The notes below the pieces were generated by a model. That model did not search any database, had not been told where the DNA came from, and saw only the letters and a list, made by a program, of their open reading frames with translations. 64,000 nt of DNA from Halobacillus campisalis (GTDB lineage: Bacteria > Bacillota > Bacilli > Bacillales > Halobacillaceae): the NCBI RefSeq assembly GCF_030345335.1, contig NZ_JAPVRC010000001.1:372001-436000 (forward strand), read 5' to 3'. The position numbers and the translations under genes were made by a program. Position 1 is the stretch's first letter, and every line of letters starts with the position of its first letter. Shown here one piece after another: positions 17,426 to 25,030 of this stretch.

Positions 17426-18706
17426 TTAAACCCATCCGCGGAACCTGGAGGCCTCAGCCATCTTTCTTACACCGACCATGTAAGCGGCCAGCCTCATGTC
17501 TACACGACGCGTCTCCGCAGTCCTATACACGTTATCAAACCCTTTGACAATGACTTGATACAATTTCTCTTCGACTTCTTCTTCCGTCCAGTAGTAACCC
17601 TGGTTGTTCTGCACCCATTCAAAATAAGAAACCGTCACTCCCCCGGCTGATGCCAGAACATCCGGAACTAACAGGATTCCACGTTCAGAAAGCATACGCG
17701 TAGCATCTATGGTGGTCGGCCCGTTTGCTGCTTCTACCACAATGCTTGCTTTTATTTTATCCGCATTATCCTCAGTGATCTGATTTTCAATGGCTGCTGG
17801 AACTAATATGTCACAATCCAGCTCCAAAAGCTCCTTATTGGAAATTGTATTCTTAAATAAGTTCGTCACTGTTCCGAAGCTGTCCCTGCGATCCAATAAG
17901 TATTCAATATCTAACCCATTCGGATCGTATAAAGCCCCTTGAGCGTCAGATATTCCCACTACATTAGCGCCCTTATCATGCATGAATTTAGCTAAAAAGC
18001 TTCCTGCATTTCCGAATCCTTGAACGACTACGCGGGCGCCTTCAATCTGGATCCCTTTTTTCTTAGCAGCTTCCTCAATGCAGATGGTCACTCCTTTTGC
18101 AGTTGCCGACTCACGTCCGTGTGAACCACCCAGCACTAACGGCTTCCCTGTGATGAAACCTGGATTGTTGAATTCATCGATCCGGCTGTATTCATCCATC
18201 ATCCAAGCCATAATCTGTGAATTCGTAAACACATCTGGCGCTGGAATATCTTTGGTCGGCCCTACGATTTGACTGATGGCACGGACATAACCCCGACTGA
18301 TCCCTTCTAGTTCTCGGAAGGACATCTCTCTTGGATCACACACAATGCCCCCTTTACCTCCACCGTAAGGTAAATCGACAATACCCGCTTTTAAACTCAT
18401 CCAAATTGATAAAGCCTTCACTTCTTTTTCTGAAACGTTCGGATGAAACCGAACGCCGCCTTTTGTAGGACCTACAGCATCATTATGCTGCGCCCTGAAA
18501 CCTGTAAATATTTTAATCGAATCATCATCCATGCGGACGGGAATTCTAACCGTCATCATCCGTATAGGTTCTTTTAATAATTCATATACTTCGTTTGGAT
18601 ATCCAAGTTTGTCTAACGCTTTTTTTACGACAGTCTGTGTCGACTTTAATACATCCAACTTATCATTTTTTTCATTAGCATTGACGTCAGCTTTATCGGC
18701 TACCAT
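17426..18706 (-). CDS. gudB: NAD-specific glutamate dehydrogenase
   Basis: The enzyme oxidises glutamate to 2-oxoglutarate and ammonia. The 426-residue product has the substrate-binding lysine in PYGGGKGG (near 112-119) and the dinucleotide motif GFGNAG near 230. In laboratory B. subtilis 168 the gudB gene is cryptic because of a 9-bp repeat giving a second VKA; here VKA occurs once (96-98), so the enzyme should be active. ATAGGAGG precedes the ATG. No catabolic partners are adjacent. Confidence 0.96.
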   Translation of the reverse strand: MVADKADVNANEKNDKLDVLKSTQTVVKKALDKLGYPNEVYELLKEPIRMMTVRIPVRMDDDSIKIFTGFRAQHNDAVGPTKGGVRFHPNVSEKEVKALSIWMSLKAGIVDLPYGGGKGGIVCDPREMSFRELEGISRGYVRAISQIVGPTKDIPAPDVFTNSQIMAWMMDEYSRIDEFNNPGFITGKPLVLGGSHGRESATAKGVTICIEEAAKKKGIQIEGARVVVQGFGNAGSFLAKFMHDKGANVVGISDAQGALYDPNGLDIEYLLDRRDSFGTVTNLFKNTISNKELLELDCDILVPAAIENQITEDNADKIKASIVVEAANGPTTIDATRMLSERGILLVPDVLASAGGVTVSYFEWVQNNQGYYWTEEEVEEKLYQVIVKGFDNVYRTAETRRVDMRLAAYMVGVRKMAEASRFRGWV

Positions 18707-18847
18707 CGATTTACCTCCTATGTGAAACCATTCGCTTGGGTGGTCTTTCAGTCAATAGTATACACTCTAGACATCGTTATGCAAAGCGAATATACAGCTT
18801 TCTTTCTTATTTTTCTAAAGAAATGTAAGCGATTACAGCAATAAATT

Positions 18848-19777
18848 TTACTCCTGTATGGACAACTCTACAAAACGCTCTACAAGATCATCATAATTCA
18901 AGCCAACGACTTGTGCAGAATCTGGAAAAAGGCTGGTCGGGGTCATTCCAGGCAAAGTATTCACTTCCAGTATTATGGCATTATTGTGAGCATCTATAAT
19001 AAAATCTACTCGTGAATAGACATCACACCCTAAAAGCTGGTGAGCTTTGACAGCATCTTCTTGCAGCTGTTTAGTTAAGTCATCAGATACCTGCGCAGGA
19101 ACTATATGCTCACTTCCGCCTGGTTTATATTTCGAATCAAAGTCATAGTAGTCATTTTTAGGAATGATTTCTATGACAGGGAGTGCTTGTTCACTGCCTT
19201 GTTTACCGATGACAGGGACAGTAACCTCTCTTCCACCTACATAATCCTCCACTAGGATTACTGTATCAGATGCAGCAGCAACCTCTATAGCTTTATCAAT
19301 GTGTTCCTCTTCCTTAACAATTGTTAAGCCTAAAGTAGAACCTTCTTGATTCGGTTTAACAACAAAAGGTACATTAAACTGTTCCCTAACGCTGCGTGCA
19401 ATCTCTTCTGTGTTTTCAAATTGGTTGATTACATAAGATTGGCTTCGTGCGGTCTTGATCCCTTCAGCAGCGAAGATTTGTTTTGATTTCGCTTTATCCA
19501 TCGCTAGCGCGGAGGAAAGGACTCCGGAACCTACATAAGGAATGTTCAGCATATCCAGCAATCCTTGGATTTTACCGTCTTCTCCGAATCGGCCATGCAG
19601 CCCTATGAAGACAAGGTCGACGTCCAGCTGCAGCAGTTCTTTTAATTTACTAGGATCAAAATCGATGCCTATTACTTCGTGACCTTTATTTTTTAACGCT
19701 TTAATAATGCCTTTACCCGTCGATAGCGAGACTTCTCTCTCACCAGATACTCCTCCATATAAAACAGCAATCTTCAT
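18848..19777 (-). CDS. ddl: D-alanine--D-alanine ligase
   Basis: Ddl joins two D-alanines for the peptidoglycan precursor, in the cytosol. The 309-residue ATP-grasp protein has GLHGRFGEDG near 60-72, the ATP-binding lysine region FVVKPNQEGST, and the C-terminal EVNTLPGMTPTS with metal and substrate ligands. ATG 19777 has GGAG 9 bases upstream. It stands alone, not beside murF as in B. subtilis, with a composite repeat upstream. Confidence 0.95.
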   Translation of the reverse strand: MKIAVLYGGVSGEREVSLSTGKGIIKALKNKGHEVIGIDFDPSKLKELLQLDVDLVFIGLHGRFGEDGKIQGLLDMLNIPYVGSGVLSSALAMDKAKSKQIFAAEGIKTARSQSYVINQFENTEEIARSVREQFNVPFVVKPNQEGSTLGLTIVKEEEHIDKAIEVAAASDTVILVEDYVGGREVTVPVIGKQGSEQALPVIEIIPKNDYYDFDSKYKPGGSEHIVPAQVSDDLTKQLQEDAVKAHQLLGCDVYSRVDFIIDAHNNAIILEVNTLPGMTPTSLFPDSAQVVGLNYDDLVERFVELSIQE

Positions 19778-19900
19778 GCCCGTACACTCCATTCTTCAGT
19801 CCATTTAAATAAATATCAACCTGTATATTTTAACACGTTCTCACTGGTGCATCTATCTAATAATAAACAAGCACCTTTTAAATTCAAGTCTTATCTTTAT

Positions 19901-20682
19901 CATATAAACTCCCTTTAGTGGAACACTCAGTTTCAAGATGTTAGGGCTGTTTCCGTTACGTTTGACAGCGTTTGGAGGTCCGGGAAATCACTCGCTTTCC
20001 GTGGGAGCGCGGTGAGCCTCCTCGGACGTCCCGTCCTGCGGGGTCTCACCAAGCACTCTTTTCCCACGGGAGTCTCGCGATTTCCCGGACCTCCTTTAAG
20101 TTTGTCAGGTTCACGGAAACATCTGAGATACTGCTTTGAGTTTAGTACAGCTCTTTTCGAGTGGCAAAGACAAGTCGCCCCATTTCCAATACCCCATTAC
20201 AACAAATTGATCTTTTCATGGCTAAATGTTTATTGTCTAATAGGTTACGTCACATGCGGTTAATCACTTTTTGTCTTCTTGTATAAGATTAATTGTCATC
20301 CATTTCAAAAAGAATGTGTATGGACTGGACTGAGCTGGGGGAGATAAAGGAAACCAGAATAAAATGATTCGGTGTTGACTTGCCAGTCTCGTTAGGCGCT
20401 AACCTCTATAGCCGGAATACGCAGCTTAAATGAGAGATCAGAAGTCTTTTCCAATGCCAGGGGGTTCGTTCATTCCATTTCGTACGGGGTTGTTGGGAAG
20501 CTGCGAGACTCCCGTGGGAGAAGGAGGTAGGCGAGATCCCACAGGGCTTTAAGCCCGAGGAAGCTCGCCACTTCCCCCACAGGAAAGCGAGCAGCTTCCC
20601 AACAACCCCTGACTCTTAATAGGGCAACGAACTCCGATTGTCTCGAAATCATGTCTTCCACTATCCTGCCGGTTAGTTTAAG
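19901..20682. repeat. composite intergenic repeat, copy 2 (best preserved)
   Basis: Imperfect inverted ends lie at 19901-19940 and 20640-20682. The type A palindrome has a perfect 16-bp stem (19974-19989 with 20079-20094) with GTTTCCGT/ACGGAAAC outside it. A decayed internal module (20310-20430) follows. The type B palindrome has a perfect 19-bp stem (20486-20504 with 20591-20609). Short open frames in this unit are not believed to be genes. The gap between ddl and mecA2 holds little else. Confidence 0.85.
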
Positions 20683-20719
20683 AACTCTATTATGAAAAAA
20701 CATAAAATATTTAACATAA

Positions 20720-20753
20720 AAACAAAAAGAACGAAGCTGTGAGCTGCCGTTCT
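20720..20753 (-). terminator. intrinsic terminator of mecA2
   Basis: AGAACG (20728-20733) pairs with CGTTCT (20748-20753), with AGCT/AGCT inside; the minus strand continues TTTTTGTTTTT. It lies 14 bases after the stop codon of the MecA-like gene. Confidence 0.8.
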
Positions 20754-20766
20754 GTTGAGAAATTAC

Positions 20767-21348
20767 TTATTTAGAAAAATGTTTATAAATCGTTTCAATT
20801 GCGTTGTTTTTCATAATTGAATGTCCGTATTCTATTAAGCGATGAGAAGTCATAGCCGAAGCCGAAGAAAACTCTGATAACAAGGCAATGACTTGCTCTG
20901 CTTCCAAATGAAATATGGAATCATCGTCCAGGATCATATAATAATGATCGTTATACAAATAAACGTCGCCCTTAGTGACAGCTAACGCATGTAAGTGGAA
21001 CCCTGCCTGTATCACATCTTCGAAATCTTCAAAAGCAAAAATCATCTCTTTACTTTCATCTAATGTTACTTTCATTTCAATATAACCATCTTCTTCATCT
21101 ATATCTTCTTTAGATTTGGTAACAACGACGAGCATGCCCTGAGCTTGCAGCAGATAAACCTGAACGAGTAACATACCGTTAAGTTCAACACCAAGTTCAA
21201 CTCCGGCGTCATACATCATATCACTGAAAACGCGGTGAACTCTTGGCAGATCGTTCCATAATTCTTCTTTAGTCAAGCCTCTGTCTAACAAATCATCAAA
21301 CGTAAGAAATATTTTAAATTTTTCGCTAGACATTCTTTCTACTCGCAT
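20767..21348 (-). CDS. mecB: Adaptor protein MecA2 (YpbH)
   Basis: MecA-type adaptors deliver proteins to the ClpCP protease; YpbH (MecB) is the B. subtilis paralogue with a weak effect on competence and sporulation. The 193-residue product has the N-terminal target-binding part (MRVERMSSEKFKIFLTFDDL, residues 1-20), an acidic middle, and a C-terminal ClpC-binding domain. Position upstream of the ypbD-recQ group fits YpbH rather than MecA proper, which usually lies near spxA. A GGGGG site precedes the ATG; a terminator follows. Confidence 0.9.
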   Translation of the reverse strand: MRVERMSSEKFKIFLTFDDLLDRGLTKEELWNDLPRVHRVFSDMMYDAGVELGVELNGMLLVQVYLLQAQGMLVVVTKSKEDIDEEDGYIEMKVTLDESKEMIFAFEDFEDVIQAGFHLHALAVTKGDVYLYNDHYYMILDDDSIFHLEAEQVIALLSEFSSASAMTSHRLIEYGHSIMKNNAIETIYKHFSK

Positions 21349-21490
21349 GTATACGCCCCCTTTTGTTAAGGATATCTGTTATCTATATCTTATGATGACT
21401 GCTCTAATTATGGCACTTTTTTTAGCATTATATCCATAATTCCGCAGATGAGCAATTCTTCGCCAATGATAGGGGGCTTATCATTAACAA

Positions 21491-22390
21491 TTATTGATTT
21501 AACCACTCATCCCACTCACTTCTAGATCCGCCTACCATATATGGTCCAAGCCGTTTTTTGTCCAGCTCGGACAAAACATCATAAGCATAACCGCCCAGCC
21601 CGATTTTCAATTTGGGATATTGTTTATCCAGAGATTCTACTAATCGGATGGTTAATGGAATATTTTTCTTCATCGTACAAGACATGAACAAATAATCCGG
21701 TTCGGTTTCATCGAGAACAATCTCGATGTCTCCCCCCGCTATACTCTGACCTAAATAAATGACCTCATACCCTTTTCGTTTTAAAAATAAGGCGAAGATC
21801 AGCAGACCTAATTCATGGCTTTCATTTGGTCCACATACCAGCAGTGCCCGCGGCTGAATCGTTTCAGTAGGAATCGTCAAAAGCATCATGCCGATCCGTG
21901 AACGGAGGAAATTACTGGCGAAATGTTCATGCGCGCTAGTAATTTCTTTGTTCTCCCACATATCACCGATTTTGACCAATATTGGACCGATCATATCAAT
22001 AGCCACGGTTTCTGGCGTGAATAAACTGAACGCTTCATCTAATTTAAGCTGGGCTGCTCTTTCATCAAATGATAAAAGAGAATGAAGCAGCTGGTTCCCC
22101 GTACCTTCCAAGTGATTCACTTCTTCGGCTTTCTCTTGTTTAGGAGCTTCTTCAGTTCCTCTGTTTTCAAGAAGTGCTACGGCTTGCGAAATTGTAAACC
22201 CCTTATTTACTTTATCAATCAACCATTTCAAAGTGCGGATATGGTCATCTGTATATAACCGATGACCCGCTTCATTTCTGATAGGACGAATCATCTGGTA
22301 GCGTCTTTCCCAGGCTCTCAGCGTCCCTGCCTGAATGTCCAGCATTTGCGATACTGCTTTTATATTGTATTTCGGCTTTTGACTTTGCAT
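21491..22390 (-). CDS. MerR-family regulator with cobalamin-binding domain (CarH-like)
   Basis: The 299-residue protein has a MerR-type DNA-binding domain (about residues 8-77) and a C-terminal B12-binding module. It keeps the CarH light-sensor signature: W145, nine residues, then Glu155-His156, and ESHELG at 190-195 matching the E-x-H-x-x-G motif whose histidine (His192) binds cobalt. CarH proteins repress in the dark with adenosylcobalamin and release DNA on illumination, often controlling carotenoid genes. No pigment genes are in this window. GGAGG precedes the ATG and a sigma-A promoter is visible. Targets are unknown. Confidence 0.85.
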   Translation of the reverse strand: MQSQKPKYNIKAVSQMLDIQAGTLRAWERRYQMIRPIRNEAGHRLYTDDHIRTLKWLIDKVNKGFTISQAVALLENRGTEEAPKQEKAEEVNHLEGTGNQLLHSLLSFDERAAQLKLDEAFSLFTPETVAIDMIGPILVKIGDMWENKEITSAHEHFASNFLRSRIGMMLLTIPTETIQPRALLVCGPNESHELGLLIFALFLKRKGYEVIYLGQSIAGGDIEIVLDETEPDYLFMSCTMKKNIPLTIRLVESLDKQYPKLKIGLGGYAYDVLSELDKKRLGPYMVGGSRSEWDEWLNQ

Positions 22391-22422
22391 AATTTAGCCT
22401 CCGCATAAGGGGTTTTTTATTA

Positions 22423-22452
22423 ATTATAATAGGAAAGTTTTTGTTGTGTAAA
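22423..22452 (-). promoter_or_regulatory. sigma-A promoter of the CarH-like gene
   Basis: Minus-strand -35 TTTACA (22452-22447) and -10 TATAAT (22428-22423) are 18 bases apart, about 33 bases upstream of the start codon. The -35 region is AT-rich with repeated TACA-like words that could bind the regulator itself; that is conjecture. Confidence 0.6.
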
Positions 22453-22530
22453 GTTTGTATATTCTTTATATAAGTAATTTACACCTTCCCCCGCGAAGGA
22501 ACACATCTTTCATAAACGCAGAGGTTCTGC

Positions 22531-23163
22531 CTATACCTCTTTCACACTAATAATTCTAAATCCTGTTTTTTCTAGTTTTTTTGTAAAAGCCTCTATGTTG
22601 TTATTTTTATCTATTTTTAGGACCATTCTTCTCGCCAGCTTATCGGTTTCATCGAATGTGGCCAGTGATATAACATTTTCATGGTAATTTTTGATGATAT
22701 CTCCAAGACGCTCGATACGTCCTTCTGATTCCTCCGAAGTAAAGGCAATACGTACCCCCTTCTTCTTCACACCGAAAGCACTTTCAAATTGTTCGATTAC
22801 ATCATAACGTGTAACCAAACCTTGAAAAGTCTTGTCTTCATCCACAACCGCCAATATTGGATACCCCTTGAAAGTGGGGAGAGTTTGTTCGAAAACTTCT
22901 TCATCATGGATGAATAGATCCTCTTCTTCACAGGTCTCTCCTGCTGTTCTTTCATTCAAAAATACTTCTTTGCTTTCTCCACCTTCGAAATAATGACGAT
23001 ATATTCCCTCCCTTGAAATCACCCCGATGAATTTCTCATTGTCGAGCACCGGCATAGCGTGCAAGTCTTTTTGATTCAATCTGTCCAAAACCTCATTCAA
23101 GCGTTCATCTTTTTGAGCTACTTGTGACTTGTGGACTGGTTTCATAATACTTTTGACAAACAT
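22531..23163 (-). CDS. CBS-domain protein with C-terminal ACT-like region (AcuB-like)
   Basis: The 210-residue product has two CBS domains (about residues 1-60 and 78-135) that usually bind adenine nucleotides, then an ACT-like region (about 140-208) with the GVRIAFTSEE and FRIISV strands. This order is that of AcuB-type proteins. AAGGAG precedes the ATG. It is upstream of, but separately transcribed from, the CarH-like gene as far as can be seen. The ligand and role are unknown. Confidence 0.7.
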   Translation of the reverse strand: MFVKSIMKPVHKSQVAQKDERLNEVLDRLNQKDLHAMPVLDNEKFIGVISREGIYRHYFEGGESKEVFLNERTAGETCEEEDLFIHDEEVFEQTLPTFKGYPILAVVDEDKTFQGLVTRYDVIEQFESAFGVKKKGVRIAFTSEESEGRIERLGDIIKNYHENVISLATFDETDKLARRMVLKIDKNNNIEAFTKKLEKTGFRIISVKEV

Positions 23164-23233
23164 ACACTCACTCCTTATTTATTGATCTATATCTTCATTC
23201 TCCATAATTCATTTCAATCCTGCCTTCAACTTT

Positions 23234-23262
23234 GAATAGTACAAGTTCTCCTTACATATCGT
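23234..23262 (+). promoter_or_regulatory. candidate sigma-E promoter of cotJABC
   Basis: GAATAGT (23234-23240) and CATATCGT (23255-23262) are 14 bases apart, a spacing usual for sigma-E, 30 bases before cotJA. The B. subtilis cotJ operon is sigma-E controlled. The match is partial. Confidence 0.4.
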
Positions 23263-23291
23263 GAGGATAGAACGTTAGAAAGGTGATGATT

Positions 23292-23510
23292 ATGTACACA
23301 CCGATCAAATGGTATCAACCTTATGTCAGTACTTCCGACCCTTGCCCTCCCATGAGATGGAAATATTATCAAACCCCGCCTAACCTGTATCTCGGGTTTC
23401 AACCGACTGGACTTCCTCAATATTCGTTAAAAGAAGCTCTATGCAAAGGAACCCTGTGGCCCATACTATTTGATCCGTATCCAACTCCGCTGCGAGGTGA
23501 TCAAAGTTGA
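23292..23510 (+). CDS. cotJA: Spore coat-associated protein CotJA
   Basis: CotJA is a small protein of the cotJ operon whose products enter the inner coat. The 72-residue product is rich in Pro and aromatic residues and has the family blocks PCPPMRWKYY (residues 17-26) and NLYLGFQP followed by EALCKGTLWP. ATG 23292 has an AAAGGTGA site. Its TGA overlaps the TTG start of cotJB. First gene of a three-gene plus-strand operon. Confidence 0.92.
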   Translation: MYTPIKWYQPYVSTSDPCPPMRWKYYQTPPNLYLGFQPTGLPQYSLKEALCKGTLWPILFDPYPTPLRGDQS

Positions 23511-23764
23511 CCCCTCCCCGTGAACAAACTGAGTTGATGGAGAAGATCCAACAAGTGGATTTCGCTCTAGTAGAACTTACCTTATACTTAGACACCCACC
23601 CTCAAGATTATAGAGCGATTCAGCAGTTTAATCAATTAGCAACTGAGAGCAGACAATTAAAATCACAGTATGAACAGCAATTTGGACCACTGCGCCAATT
23701 TGGAGGCAGTTATTCTGCCTACCCATGGAATTGGAATGACTCTCCGTGGCCATGGCAAATGTAA
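23507..23764 (+). CDS. cotJB: Spore coat protein CotJB
   Basis: The 85-residue product matches CotJB in size, in the QVDFALVELTLYLDTHPQD block (residues 16-34) and in its Tyr/Trp/Pro-rich tail. The start is TTG at 23507, overlapping the cotJA stop as TTGA, because GAGGTGATC lies just upstream; the next ATG (23537) has no such site. CotJB is required with CotJC for coat incorporation in B. subtilis. Confidence 0.9.
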   Translation: MTPPREQTELMEKIQQVDFALVELTLYLDTHPQDYRAIQQFNQLATESRQLKSQYEQQFGPLRQFGGSYSAYPWNWNDSPWPWQM

Positions 23765-23785
23765 TAGCTGAAAGGGAGGATGCTT

Positions 23786-24355
23786 ATGTGGACATATGAA
23801 AAAAAATTGCAATATCCTGTAAAAGTTAGTGAGTGTAATCCCCGGTTAGCTAGATTTTTAATTGAACAGTATGGTGGAGCGGATGGGGAACTTTCTGCAG
23901 CGCTGCGCTACTTGAATCAAAGATACTCCATTCCGGACAAAGTAATCGGCCTGCTTACAGATATAGGAACAGAGGAGTTCGCCCATTTAGAGATGATCGC
24001 TGCTATGGTCTATAAACTTACGAAAGATGCTACACCAGATCAGTTAAAAGAAGCGGGTCTCGGTCCCCATTATGCCAATCATGATAAAGCGTTGTTTTAC
24101 CACGATGCAGCAGGAAATCCATGGACGGCAACTTATATTCAAGCTAAGGGAGATCCCATCGCAGATTTATATGAAGATATTGCTGCCGAAGAAAAAGCTC
24201 GGGCCACCTATCAGTGGATTATAAATATGTCAGATGACCCTTGTTTGAATGACAGCCTTAAATTTCTAAGAGAAAGGGAAATTGTTCATTCTCAGCGGTT
24301 TAGAGAAGCAGTAGAAATCCTCAAACAAGAAAGGGATAAAAAACAATATTTCTGA
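23786..24355 (+). CDS. cotJC: Spore coat protein CotJC (manganese catalase family)
   Basis: The 189-residue product belongs to the ferritin-like dimanganese catalase family. Probable metal ligands are glutamate in GELSAALRY (near 34), the E-E-x-x-H of GTEEFAHLE (near 62-70), glutamates in AAEEKARATY (near 130-139) and histidine in EIVHSQRF (near 167). In B. subtilis it is an inner-coat protein that interacts with CotJA. ATG 23786 has GGGAGG six bases upstream. A terminator follows. Confidence 0.93.
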   Translation: MWTYEKKLQYPVKVSECNPRLARFLIEQYGGADGELSAALRYLNQRYSIPDKVIGLLTDIGTEEFAHLEMIAAMVYKLTKDATPDQLKEAGLGPHYANHDKALFYHDAAGNPWTATYIQAKGDPIADLYEDIAAEEKARATYQWIINMSDDPCLNDSLKFLREREIVHSQRFREAVEILKQERDKKQYF

Positions 24356-24359
24356 TCTA

Positions 24360-24397
24360 AATAATCAGCCTTTTGGTCATAGGCTGATTATTTTTAT
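24360..24397 (+). terminator. intrinsic terminator of cotJABC
   Basis: An 11-bp stem AATAATCAGCC (24360-24370) with GGCTGATTATT (24382-24392) is followed by TTTATT on the plus strand, directly after the cotJC stop codon. Confidence 0.85.
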
Positions 24398-24400
24398 TAT

Positions 24401-24425
24401 GTTAAATTTTTTAAAAAAATTTAAC
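24401..24425. repeat. AT-rich 25-bp palindrome
   Basis: GTTAAATTTTTT (24401-24412) is the exact reverse complement of AAAAAATTTAAC (24414-24425) around a single A. It lies 15 bases past the end of the ypbD-like gene, between it and the cotJ terminator. It may help end the minus-strand ypbD transcript or be a binding site. Confidence 0.6.
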
Positions 24426-24439
24426 ATAGAGCGTCATAC

Positions 24440-25030
24440 TTAATTACCTTCACCACTCCTTGAATAAATCCATAACCCCAACACGAAATCAATAAGAAAA
24501 TGCGAGGTAATCGTAACAGGAAGACTGCCCGTTATATGAAAGATATATCCAATGAAATAGCTTACCAATAATACAGAAACGAATAAGACAACCTTTTTCA
24601 AATAACGAAAATGTATAAGTGCAAACAAAGTACTGGCTATCACAAAACCGAATTGCGTCTGTAGTACACCCCTGAATAAAGCCTCTTCACATATAGCAAT
24701 AAGCAACGTGATAAGAAAAATTTTTACAACGGACTGGTTTTCAAATACCTTTTTATTGACTCCCCCGTCATCATAATATCGTTCAGGCAGCAAAGCTATG
24801 AGAAGGAAGTCTACGCTGATAACAATCAAACCTGGAATGATCCCGAACAATACCCACTCTGGAAACTGCACTTCGAATAACTGCATCCATTGCTCTAACG
24901 GCGACGGAAAAAAGATCAAGCTTAAAACGATGGCGATCAGCAATAAGACGACCTGTGTGATTAAAAGGTGAAACGTAATTTCTTTAGATGACATTTGTTT
25001 GATAAGCTCAGCTTGCTTCACCCTACTCAT
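24440..25030 (-). CDS. ypbD: CPBP-family intramembrane protease (YpbD)
   Basis: The 196-residue multi-pass membrane protein has the CPBP (CAAX protease-like) motifs: EExxxR at Glu115-Glu116-Arg120 (CEEALFRG), His140 in ALIHF, and H-x-x-x-D at His177-Asp181. Position directly after recQ matches B. subtilis ypbD. The ATG overlaps the recQ stop by 8 bases and follows a CAGGAG site, so it is translated from the ypbB-recQ message. Substrate unknown. Confidence 0.87.
   Translation of the reverse strand: MSRVKQAELIKQMSSKEITFHLLITQVVLLLIAIVLSLIFFPSPLEQWMQLFEVQFPEWVLFGIIPGLIVISVDFLLIALLPERYYDDGGVNKKVFENQSVVKIFLITLLIAICEEALFRGVLQTQFGFVIASTLFALIHFRYLKKVVLFVSVLLVSYFIGYIFHITGSLPVTITSHFLIDFVLGLWIYSRSGEGN

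Noticed and set aside
20012-20263. Plus-strand frame of 83 codons
   Set aside because: It starts inside the type A palindrome and is a by-product of the repeat.
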